64,000 nucleotides of DNA, from the NCBI GenBank assembly GCA_963854835.1, contig OY978528.1, positions 56,936,761 to 57,000,760 on the forward strand, read 5' to 3'. Under the pieces are notes generated by a model. It did no database searches, was not told where the DNA came from, and saw only the letters and a program-made list of their open reading frames with translations. This DNA comes from Megamerina dolium. Lineage: Eukaryota; Arthropoda; Insecta; Diptera; Megamerinidae. Position 1 is the first letter of the stretch; every line of letters begins with the position of its first letter. Below are positions 36,961 to 48,240 of the stretch, piece after piece. A program made the translations under genes and the position numbers.

Positions 36961-38515
36961 TAAAAGTGTGCATAACTTATATATAAATAGACTATTTTTA
37001 AAATTTTAAAAACTAAAGTGAAGAGCCCAATAAGCTTTATCGATTTTTAAGCAGGGGCGCCCATTTCTTTCAGTGAATAACCCCCCGGGCAAATTTTCTA
37101 AAATTTGAAAAAAGTTGTTTTTCAGGTTTCTGAGCCTCGGAAATGCATTTTGGAGCATTTTGTGTTTTTTTTTTGGGGTAAACCACCCCGCCCATTTTTA
37201 TACTCCTTACTAATAACTTGCGAAAAAATACCCTCTAATATATCCATCCAATATCCAAATGATAGCCAAGCTATTGATGCTGACATTAGCAAGACCACCA
37301 TTCACTTCTGCATATACTTTGTGAGTGATGGTAATGGTAATTGAATTTAATTGAAGTTAATGGTAATTGAAGTCAGATGAACTACGGAGAATTTAGAACT
37401 CTCTACTAAAATTTGCAAATATTAATTTTATTTTTAGAAAATATTCCCTCATAGAAATTTAGCCATCTCTCAAAAAATGAACATCACACTCGCATAATTT
37501 ATATTCTCACAATTAGCGCAGAAGCTTAAACACTTTCCTCTTCGGATGTGAGGTTTTCTTGGAGTTTTCGAGAGAAAGCATCCTTTAAAATCAGCATAAA
37601 TGTGTTTTTTTTTCATTACTTTTTTATTTAATGCCAAATTTTCAACTGAGATATATAAAACTATTAACTGTGAGTACCATCAAACATTACTCCTAGATCC
37701 ATTTGATTGTTTTCTGCGCACGATAAAGTGTTATCAATCCGAACTCTTTTCTAACAAGCCGTTTAAAAAAATTGTTGTTAAGTTCGAAAAAATGTGGCCA
37801 ATTGAATTTTGTACCACTTCTTAAGATTCCGAAAATATATGTATTTGGTTTTGTGGGCTAAATCAACTATAATTTAGTGTTTAAAAGTTTAGTGAAAAAT
37901 GGGGGTGCCAGCTCTTATACAAAAGTTATTATTTTGTCTTGATTTATTTGGTTTAAATATGACTAAGATGAATAATACAATTACTGTTCTCACTGCAATC
38001 GGATCTCCGCCCCGGAACAGACTCCAGACTCTTGGATTACTTCCGAGGTCTGGACCAAGGATTGCAACTTCAGACTTATTATTTTCGAATTCACGATACA
38101 AAATGTATCAAAATACGTCAACAACAATAATACAATTATTTATGATTTCTTATAACTGAATGCCCATTTAGTCCACCAAAAAGCTATGCATGATTTACTC
38201 AGTTTATATACACCAGTCAACAGTCCACTTTTGGGTACAGGGTATGACGCAGTTTGTCTAGACTAACGCAAACTAACTGATTTGTTTTTACTTTTATTTT
38301 GTTTGTTACTTCTATTTTGCGGTCAATAAACTTGTGCGTGGAAAAGTTAAATGAAATTGCGAATTATGTATATATGTAGAATTGCATTTCAACTTTCTCA
38401 AAACTCATTCAATTCATTTAATGATTTCACTGCAATGTGTTAACATTGTAGCTGCTACTTAGTGCTGGTGGTGTTGGTGCAATACGAGTATACTTTTCAA
38501 GAATACAATTAAAAG

Positions 38516-38551
<36 letters not shown>

Positions 38552-39525
38552 ACGCCAACGTCATCGTTTAACAACGTTAGAAAATCAATTGCAGGGAAAA
38601 TGCTCATATGTACGTACTATGTACTATGTCTATACATAGAAGGTGCAAGCGAGCATATAAAAAAAGCGTCATAAAAGAAAGCATCTAACTTTCATTGAAG
38701 TAATGACAGCAACTAAAATAGCAAAAACAATACGAAATTTATTGCAAATAAGAAGCAAAATGAAAAAAAAAATCAATGAAAATTAAGCAAGAAAAAAAAA
38801 AACGAATCAAGAAATATACACTCATATATTGTTGAACACAAAAGAAGAGCAATACGATTAGACATTGTATCAAGAATTTAGAAAATGAAATGAAAACATT
38901 TCATTTGTACATTAAACACGCTATCATTTTGCTTCTTTATTTATTCATTAAACAGGCAATAATAAATAAGAAAAACAACAGAAGCTACTAATTCATCTGT
39001 ATATACTGGCGTACATGCTTCCATCTCTTTGCCGTCAGCCTGCCGCTTACCATTACTATTGCTAACTACATATTACTGGCCTTCTTTGAATGAAGCTTGC
39101 CTGCCTGCCTGCTTGCCTGCCTGCCTGCTTGCCTGCCTGACTGTGCCTGATTTCTTACCTTCTAACACTGCTGCAACAGAAATACATAGCGAACAACACA
39201 ATCAACACGAATCATACGAAGATTTCAACTTTCATATTCTGTACATGCGCATGTGCAACAAATGCTTAGAAGGAAAAGAAGAGGAATACAAAAAAAAAAA
39301 AAAAAATCGGTTCATTCGAAAAGAAAACTTATTTTTTTACTTATATATTTTGTTTTAAAAATCACTCCTCTTTGTTGCATTTTGTTGTTTTATTTCTTGT
39401 TGCATATATACATCGCATTGTTGCAGAAAGAAATGTTTCAATATTTTTTTATGATGAATTATAAATATGTGTAAGTGCAAATTAGAGCCCGTGCGTGTGT
39501 GGAAAAATACAATAAATCGTATTTA

Positions 39526-39556
<31 letters not shown>

Positions 39557-39949
39557 AATGATAGAAATATTTAAAAGAAAAAGTGGAAATACACACATAC
39601 ACACGCACAACACCTGCGTTAGCATTAGTAACAAAATGCAATATTCTTCTTCTTTAAATGTGACTATTGGCGCAGTAATTAGTTGCACATTGCATTTATA
39701 TATAGTATTTATTTGTATTGGTTTGTTTCTTCTTATTTCGTTTTCTTTTCGTCTTTTAGAAATTTAACATTGAAAACAAAATTGAGTTCAATGTTTGCAA
39801 TACAACAATTACAACAACAGCAAATTGTATTATTGACACTGCAGCTTATAAGTACGAGTATACGATAAATGACAGCAGCTGTTGCTTTCACTAGTTACTC
39901 TCTGAATATGCCAATTTAGTCGGCAACATCTACTTCATATAAAAGTGAA
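36961..39949. other. AT-rich DNA with simple repeats, no gene recognised
   Basis: Includes (CAT)n at 38519-38551, a CTGC/CTTGC tetranucleotide tract at 39096-39140 and (GT)n at 39526-39552. No splice-bounded coding frame was recognised. Confidence 0.45.
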
Positions 39950-41060
39950 GACTGGATATAATGAATTAGGTAAAATAGGCTTGGCCTTCATCCAACTCCA
40001 TCCATTTTCAGATTTGGTTGGTTTTTAGTAAATATTTTATACCAAATTTCAGCTCCATAACTGCTGTTTCGTGGGGAAGGTGCAAAAACATGATCGTCTG
40101 TTAATAAAAACAATTCATTGTGCCAAGCTTTAGTCCAAAAAATTGATATTTTCTGTCACCAAGTCTTTAAATATATCATAGATTCGAAGACTTACTTTTG
40201 TATGGGAGGCAGGCGTAGATTTTTTTCAATTTTCCTCAGTCCCAAGCTCATCTGTTTGTTAACAAAATTAAACTTACATGGCGATTTTCAGCTCCATAGT
40301 TTTATATTTACATGAGAAAAGTGTGCAAAAATATCCATACCGAAAAGCACTTTAGTTAATATAATATCATACGCATTTTTGTATGGGATGTAGTTGAATT
40401 TAATTCAATCTTGTTAATTTTCATAGTCGTACATTCTTTAGTTAATATAATCGTATGCAAGGTGGACCATTAAGTCATTTTTTTTTTTTTATTATTAAAT
40501 GTTATTTTTATAGTGACAGCTCTTTCCCACTGGACAGAAAGTCAGTATCATATCTCCGCGGAACGGAGATATGATACTGACTTGATTTTTTTGTGGGGTG
40601 CGTGAAGAATACTGCGAAGGCAACAGATGCAACCACATTAATGCAGTCGTATTCCATAAATAATGGGAATGTTTGATCTTTCGAATAAAAAAGTAAATAA
40701 TATAGCGAAAAATATTTATTTTTGTCAATTTTCTTTTGGTTTTTAAATTTTTAAAAAGAAACTTATATATGGTCATCCGGTATTTAATTAGCATTATCGG
40801 TTTATATTTTCGTACTCATGGTATGAAAATATAAATATGAAATACATTTTTGTGTGATAGAAAGGTGTAGTTTTCATCCGACTTTACCTTTTTGTGGGCC
40901 CATTGGTTCATCGCTTTATACTTATGTCACATATCGTGCTATCAAATAGTCAGACTGACAATCATATGTTGCTAAATTGAAGCGTGGTTTTGGTCAATAT
41001 ACGAGTATTGTAAATATATTTTTCTATACAAAAATTTCTAGTGTGTTTGTGCTACCACTT
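39950..41060 (+). repeat. Divergent tandem-repeat array, copy I
   Basis: Loosely repeated units share the phrases ATTTCAGCTCCATA, TATATTTACATG, GTGCAAAAA and TTTTGTATGGGAGGCAGG (near 40196) or TTTTGTATGGGATGTAG (near 40377). The same phrases recur at 53990-54870 and, inverted, at 59160-60180. Family not recognised. Confidence 0.55.
40539..40583. repeat. Perfect 20-bp hairpin
   Basis: Arm 40539-40558 is the exact reverse complement of 40564-40583, with a 5-base loop CGGAA. The arms contain GTCAGTATCATATCTCCG. Confidence 0.95.
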
Positions 41061-41264
41061 TTCATGCAATTCTATAGGTCAAAGTAATATAATCATCGCA
41101 AAATAATTATTCCCGGGATTATTCAAGCGATTTAATTATTTTTTCATAAACTGAACTGCGTTCAGGGTTAACTTTTTGCTCAACAAAGTCAGAAATTTTC
41201 AAAATCCCTTAAATATATTGGATCTATAACTTAATTCGTGCGGTTTTTTTTTCAAAATTTGTAC

Positions 41265-42163
41265 GTTTCTTTAAGAAAAGGGAAAAGAGTGAGGGCGTTT
41301 TGCATCGAAGGGATAAATGGTAGTCGGACGGGAAAGGTCTGGGCTATAAGGCGAGTGAGGCAAAACGTCCCAGCCGCTGTTTTTCAAATAGTTTTTGACC
41401 GGTGTTGCAACATGAGGCCGAGCGTTGTCATGATGGAAAATTATGTCTGGTCTCATGTCTGGTCGCAAATTCCGGGCTTTTCTCGGTTATTGCTCTCTTC
41501 AAACGGATTAATTGTGTTCGGTAGCGTTCTTTACTGGTGGTTTCATCCGATTTTAGCAGCTTATAATACAGCACGCTCTTCTGATCAAATACAAAGCATT
41601 ACCTTCGCGCCATGGATATTTGGCTTTGCCGTTAATTTGGCTGGTTAGCCGTGTTTCACATATGATTTTTTGCGCTTGGGGTTGTCATAATGGATCCATT
41701 TTTCATCACCATTAAATATCCGATGCAAAAATGACTTATTTTTGTGGCGTTCTAGCAGCATTTCGGGCATGCATAATCGCCTTTCAACGTCTCTCGGTTT
41801 CAGTTCATGTGGCACCCAATTTCCTTGCTTTTGAATGTATCGGGCTGCTTTTAAACGTTTTGAAATGGCTGCTTGAGTGACTCCCAAAGATTCTGCCAGC
41901 TCTCCTTGTGTTTGGCAACAATCTTCATCGAGTAATGCTTCCAGTTCTTCATCTTCAAACTTTTTTTGGCTGCCCAGGACGTTGTTCGCCTTCTAAGCTA
42001 AAATTACCACTTTTAAATCATGCAAACCACATTTGGCACATTCGCTCAGCTAGAGCATGTTCATCATAAACTTCCACCAAAATACGATGACTTTCGGCAG
42101 TAGTTTTCTTCATATTAAGCAGTTTTCTTCATATTAAGTTTTCAGGCACAAAGTTCGACATAT
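41265..42163 (-). pseudogene. Decayed mariner-like transposase (family C)
   Basis: Start MSNFVPEN at 42161 on the minus strand, then TTAESHRILVEVYDEHALAE (N-terminal DNA-binding region). A frameshift near 41965 leads to GELAESLGVTQAAISKRLKA, RYIQKQGNWVPHELKPRDVE, FLHRIFNGDEKWIHYDN (first catalytic Asp) and a stop. Scattered remains follow, then FHHDNARPHV (second Asp, near 41440) and YSPDLSRPTT, where the third Asp is lost. About 50 codons between 41645 and 41470 are full of stops. Clear terminal repeats were not found. The N-terminal start resembles Mos1-type (mauritiana) proteins. Confidence 0.88.
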
Positions 42164-44308
42164 TTGACTGAAAAGAAATTATTGTTGTTTACCCTTCAAA
42201 TAAATGACATATACTGAGAAAGACGCACAATGACAGTAGCTTTCCAACGCATGTTCGGAATATTGTAACGATGGAATAATAATCAAGTTACGCCATCTCT
42301 TAGCAAACCGCATGCATCCAATAGTTTTTCTATGCAAACTAGCAAGCGAAAAGTGCTTCCATATTATATTGTTTTTACGGAAAATATTTTTGTAGAGCAT
42401 TTTAACATTTGAATGCCATATTTATATGACTTCTATATAAATTTTTAAGAAATGGACCCGAAAGTCATATCAAGGACGATTTTGGCGGATTGATATATAC
42501 CAAGAAAATATTCTTCTCAAAATTCGGCTGTACGTTCTTCAAAACAATATACCATAAGTGTAAATCCAGCTATAACTATTTTTTTCGGAAAATATCTTTC
42601 TAAAACCTGATTCATGTGTATACATAATTTCGATTTTCTATCAGAATCAGTTACAGGAACATTGTCATTTTGCCAAAAGTTGGATTTTGTTCATATACAT
42701 ATGCCCTCTTTGTTGGATCTTCATAAAAAGAAAACTACTTGAATAGAGTAACAAGCAAGCGACCTCGTACTATAATCGTACTTTATTGTCATAATAAACA
42801 ATAAGTAGCACTTATTCCTACAATTGTAGAAAATTCACTCATTTCCGAGAAACATTAGAATTTATGTGTAACCCAATTTAAAAACTGTTATAAGTATTTG
42901 GTCATCATACACTTAGAATGTCAACAATTATCTATTATGACAATATCGCATGTAATATACATATGTTAATATATATTCACTTATGAGTACATATTGAACA
43001 AGTGCACATGCGCAACATACGAGTATATACTCGTGGATGATATTTAGTAAATGCACAACAATAAATGATTGCGCGGTAAATTCAACATGTTTATTTTGTA
43101 TGATGACGACACTTATTTTTTATTTCTCCAATTATGGTATTTGCTGCTTTCTGCTTTCTACCTCAGCTTCAGTTCATTTATATGCATTACATTGTCGCTG
43201 TCATATCTTGCTCTTTCACACTCTCACGATCACCTCCTATCATATGGAATATCTCTTGAGTGTGTAGTCTGTTACGAAATTTACAAATATAGGACAATGA
43301 CCGTCGTCACTCAATTTAAGCAAATATGTAATCGGACACATACACACACACATATGTACATAGTTCTATACAAACGTTACACTATATACATACTAACTAA
43401 ACCCTATAAGAACTTGTAAATGAAATTCAAATAACGGTTTAAAAGAGATGTCGTTAAGTTTCGATCGTAAACCGCCTTGTAAGTATGTATGTTAGTGTAT
43501 AACGAATTATATAGAAGCTCTTAAGCCATTTTTGTAAGATATTAAAGAGTTTATCATATGCATATAATCGACATATTGAAAGAATCCAAAAAAAAAAAAA
43601 TTTTTTAGCTCAGTTTTGTTTTCTAAATATACAAACATAATTTGAATCAAGTTAATATAATTTCCAACACACATATTCCATAATTTTTTTTTTTTTTCAT
43701 TCAAGATAGCTTAGCTAAAATAAGAAAGAGCGTATTTCATAAAAATCTCAATTCTTAATCAAGTTACAATTATAACAAATTACAATGAAAAATACGATGA
43801 CGAACAAGTTTATTGACCTTATGAGTAGTAAAAGTAGTTTACTCAAAAAAAGAAAGAGTGTCAAACAACAGTCGACAACAAATCAATAAAATCGACGACT
43901 TACCAAAGTTATAAGCTGGCAGCATATGATTCTCTTAAATATTCATATCTACTAAGATATATTACAGTGGAAGAGAAACAAATATGTAACAATATATTTA
44001 AGAGATTATTCTCATTTTGTGCAAAAGTCTCAGAGATGACTTGAGTTTAATGGTGTTAATGGTAAACAGATGTCAAACAGATATTAATGAAATTATAAAA
44101 GGAATTAAATACAGAATTGGTAGAGGGCCTAGAATAAGTATACTATATTTGGAGATTTAAAAGTTTGCATCTATAAAATTTTGTATAGTCTTCTGATATC
44201 GAAGTTGATTAAAAAAAACTTTTGAAAACTAATTGAACTTTTGAGTACAAGTCAAAATAGTTGTTATGCATGCTCACTATTCATTGAAGGATTTACATTT
44301 AAACTAAA
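42164..44308. other. AT-rich DNA, no gene recognised
   Basis: Short open frames have no motifs. A homopolymer T run is near 43685. Confidence 0.4.
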
Positions 44309-44310
44309 TA

Positions 44311-45438
44311 CAGGGTGATTTTTTAGCAACTTTATTTTTGGTAACACTGTTTTTGGCCGCTCCGTTGTTTTCGTGTAACATGTTACCGTTAAACATGTTC
44401 AGTTTGGTCTATAATTTAACCATGAATCGACTTACAAACGAACAACGCTAGCAGATTATTGAATTTTATTATCAAAATTCATGCTCGGTTCATTCATTCA
44501 TTCATTTTTTGGTCAGTTTGAACGACCTTCTGAGACGGTTATTCGGAATCTTGTGACTAAATTACGTACCAAATTTATATTATTGGACATTAAACCACCA
44601 AAACGCAGTGGTCCGCAGGGCGGACAGAGGAAAATATAGCAGCTGTATCCGTCAGTATTGTTGATGACTGTGAATTATCAATTTATTCGTGAGATACCGG
44701 CCGATATGTTGGAGAGAGTATGCCAAAATTGGACCCAGCAAATGCACGATTTGAAGCGCAGCCGCTGTCAACATTTACATGAAATCATCTTTAAACGTTG
44801 AATTATATACCAGGTGTATAAGCTTAAATCCGCTGTTTGCTCGTAGATGGCGTTAGTGAGCATATTGAGCTATTATCGACTGTGCATTCTTTTTTTTATG
44901 AGTTCGACACCTGTTTACATCAATTAGTAAACATCATCAGTAATTTCATACAACAGCACACATTTGTCCTCGTATAATCATGTCTAGTTTCGTGCCAGAA
45001 AAAGGGCATATGCGGGAAGCTCTACTTTTTTGCTTCAATTTGAAGAAATCTACTGCTGAGTCGCATCGAATGCTTGTGGAGACAGTGCGCTATCGGAAAC
45101 CACTAGCAGATACTGGTTTGGTCGGTTCAAGGCCATTTTGACTTGAGTGATAAGAAGCGTGAAAATAGACCTAGAAAAGTTGAGGACCATGATTTGCAGG
45201 CTCTTTTGGATGAGGGCGACACCCAATTGCAAAAAATGCTTTCCGAACAGTTAGGTGTTACTCAACAAGCCATTTCCATACTTTTACGTTTTTTTTTTTC
45301 ACCGAAAAACAGCGGATTTAAGCTTGTACACCTGGTAGATCGTTCTATTGACTCAAATAAAGATTTCATACATTTCTCTAAATTTTATGTGTTTTTTCTT
45401 TTTAATCAAATCGGAAGTCATTTAAAAAAATCATCCTG
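44311..45438 (+). mobile_element. Tc1/mariner-superfamily deletion derivative (outer element), split by a second transposon
   Basis: Ends CAGGGTGATTTTTT (44311) and, inverted, CAGGATGATTTTTT (ending 45438) are flanked by TA at 44309-44310 and 45439-45440. After removing the 528-bp insertion it is ~600 bp. It retains the transposase N-terminus from an ATG at 44422 (MNRLTNEQR, stop, QIIEFYYQNSCSV, then after a frameshift VIRNLVTKLRTKF) and the C-terminus (REIPADMLERVCQNWTQQM, then LHEIIFKR-stop). The catalytic core is deleted. Confidence 0.88.
44810..45335 (+). mobile_element. Mos1-like (mauritiana-type) mariner deletion derivative nested in the outer element
   Basis: 526 bp with terminal repeats starting CCAGGTGTATAAGC (left) and CCAGGTGTACAAGC (right, inverted), matching over at least 28 bp with one difference. 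The flanks are TA (44808-44809 and 45336-45337). The ORF starts at 44980 with MSSFVPEKGHMREALLFCF and KKSTAESHRMLVE. Two frameshifts follow, then ENRPRKVEDHDLQALLDEGD and LSEQLGVTQQAIS. All sequence from there to the 3' TIR, including the whole catalytic domain, is missing. Confidence 0.95.
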
Positions 45439-45440
45439 TA

Positions 45441-47394
45441 TATCAACGTTATTCTGAGGGATATAATAAGCATGGATCGCCCACAAAATGAACATATGTA
45501 GCTGTCACACAGTAATTTTGAAGAGGATATAGCTGAGTTATAATAGCAATAATATTAAAGTACATAAAATAAGATATGACGACTCAAAATTTATTGAAAT
45601 TTCAGAGATACTTTTTTTTCTTGCTCCGTGCGGACGTGTCGGTTGCACGATCATATAGATAGTCATTGCCAAATTTCATCACAACCAGCCACATGTAGAC
45701 AGAGAGGAATATAGTTACACCAACAGACGTCAAACACAGAGGCGGAAGAATGGATAAATATCTTTAAATTGACTATGAAGACGGCACTGATGAAGAATTA
45801 TAGTCACTCTTACCTCTCCAGAACTTCATTCAGGTGGTTACAAACAAAGGACTAAAATATATATGTAGCATTGCTCTTGAGTGTAATGCAAATTTACTTT
45901 TTAATTACTCTAAATTACTTTTTAATATAATAATATCAATTACATTGAAACAACTACTACAGAAAGTATGACTCAAATCTACACTGTGTCGGTCTGTGTC
46001 TCTTATTTCTCGTAATCAGTTACCTGTGACACTCTTTCATTTAGTTTACCTTGACTTTGGCTTTTTGCTTTTCATCCATCACTATTGCAATATTACGAAT
46101 TAGTAATTGTAGTTATGATGTAGTAATAGTGTAAGTAGTAGTAATAGTATTAGTAGTAGTACTAGTAGTACTATTGGTAGTTGTAGTAGTAATAGTAGAG
46201 GTAGTATTAGTAGTAGTAGTAGGTAGTAGTAATAGTAGTTGTTAGTCAAATTCATTATGCATTTTGTATACAAACTCTTTCTCACTTATTTCAATCAAGC
46301 AGTTGAGCTTTTCATTTATCTCTATTCTCAGTGAAATTGCGCAAGTTGACGCATTTTGCCTCTCCACTAATTTGCTCTTTATTTCATTTATCTCTCATAT
46401 TCAGATAGGACAACAGTTGCAATGCGGAAATATTTTATGCATTTTGCGTCATTTTTCATTACCTTCAACGAAGAAATGAACGAACAAACGAACGAACGAA
46501 CGAGCAAACAACGGAACGAACGACCGACCGACAGAGCGAAGAAATAAACACATTGAGAAAGCTCTTATGCTCTTGGCTCATCGATTGCATTGCAAGTGAT
46601 TCATTTCAGTGCAGTATCTCCACTCAATTTGTCTCTCTTTCTCTTTCTTTTTGAGCGCTCTGTTGTATAATATCGCTAAGCTTTTGCTTGGTCATGTGTT
46701 TGTGTATGAATACTGACAAATTGCATTTAGTTTTGTCTGCTCTTGATTTTGCGAGTATTTGATGCAAGCAGGAAGGAACTTGATCTTGAGCGAATGTTAT
46801 TGTACAATAATAGTAACAACAACAACAACAACAAGAAAAACAACAACAATCGACAATAGAACGATATAATACAACACACTTTCCGCATTTTCGCCGCAGA
46901 ATGACGTTATAGCGTAGCGTGTAGTTAATGCAAAACAAATCGCAGAAGCTTCAAGTGAAAAAAGTTCAAGTTGAATGTCGTCGCCATAGTCGTTTGATAC
47001 TATACTTGTTGTTTGTTGCTTTTACAAACATTTGTCTACAATATTGCATGAATGTGGGTGAGCGACAATACACAATTTTTATTATGTTTGAGTCGAGTTC
47101 GTGTGTTTGGGTGTGTGTGTGTGTGTACTTATTTATAAGCATTAGTGCACTCATTCTATTGAACTTTTTTTCTCGTTTTTTCTATGTGGAGTGTATGCAT
47201 GCATTTGTTGTTGTTGTTGCATTTGAGAATGCAATTATTATGTGTAGGTACCTAATATATTCGAATATCAAATCATTTCAAATAATTTACATGAACAACC
47301 ATTGAGACAAAGTCACCTAGAGGAGAATGTTAACGCAGCGCATGAACACTTGAATTAATTATACATAGTATATATTTATACATTTCACCACTAT
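45441..47394. other. DNA with simple repeats, no gene recognised
   Basis: Holds a (TAG/GTA)n-rich tract at 46109-46243, (GAAC)n-like at 46480-46540, (CAA)n at 46815-46850, and (GT)n near 47108-47126. No coding exon is recognised. Confidence 0.45.
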
Positions 47395-48240
47395 ATCGAT
47401 ATTATTGATCGATTTCCAGCCAAATTCAAAGTGTTTTGTAAAGAAGCCTTTCTAAAGAGTACAGGGAAAAAATGTTGAGTAGTAAAAACTAAGAGGGGGT
47501 TGCTCATATATTTTTACTCCCAAAGGCGTTATGTGAAGTGTTGGGAGAGAAATTTATAAAAGCGTTTATTTTACAGGGCGGCCCCCTAAGAGTAGAAAAT
47601 AGGGGGTACCAATAGTTGGGGGCAATGTTGGAGATGAAGAGTTATTGGGGAATCGATTATATTTACATTTCACTGATCTACGCGCGATTTCTGAGTATAT
47701 ATGGGGATGTTGATCGATTTTCAGGTGTTTTTTAGTTAATTTTGCAGATTATTCTCCCAAGCAGTAAAGATGGGAAGTAGATATGTTCAAAAGAATTGTT
47801 GCATGAGTAAAAATTACAATGGTTTGATCATACATTTCACACTTCTAGGGATAATTTAGGAACTGTGGCAGAAATTTGGAGTAGACCATAGGTTTTGCCC
47901 CCCTGGGGTCATTTTGGGAGCGTTTTTGGCGAAATATATAAAAACGCACCTTAAGGAGTAAAGGTAGGGTATAAGTGAGTATTCACAAAATATTGAAGAG
48001 AAAAAACGAATGGGTGTTGGTCATACATTTTACTCCGGTAGAGATTATTTTTGGACTTTTAATGAATGTTTTTGAAGTTAAATACGAATTACGATCAGAA
48101 AAGGTCAAAATTAGCATTCATTTTATACATTCATATATTTTACCCCGATAGGGATTATTTTGGGACTTTTAATGAATATTTTTTAGGTTAAATACGAATT
48201 ACGACCAGAAAAGGTCAAACCAAGCCTTCATTGGAAAATA
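47395..48240 (+). repeat. Tandem repeat block with ~300-bp and 110-bp periods
   Basis: The segment 48021-48122 recurs at 48131-48232 (period 110, roughly 85-90% identical by eye, sharing TTAAATACGAATTACGA and CAGAAAAGGTCAAA). Upstream, diverged larger units share GATCGATTT (47409, 47712) and a GAGTAAAAA..GG.TTG.TCATA phrase near 47480-47508, 47803-47832 and 47994-48024. Confidence 0.75.

Noticed and set aside
37889..38159. Opposed frames of 70 and 86 codons around a GC-richer patch
   Set aside because: I could not match either to a family. Possibly a repeat fragment, but unsupported.
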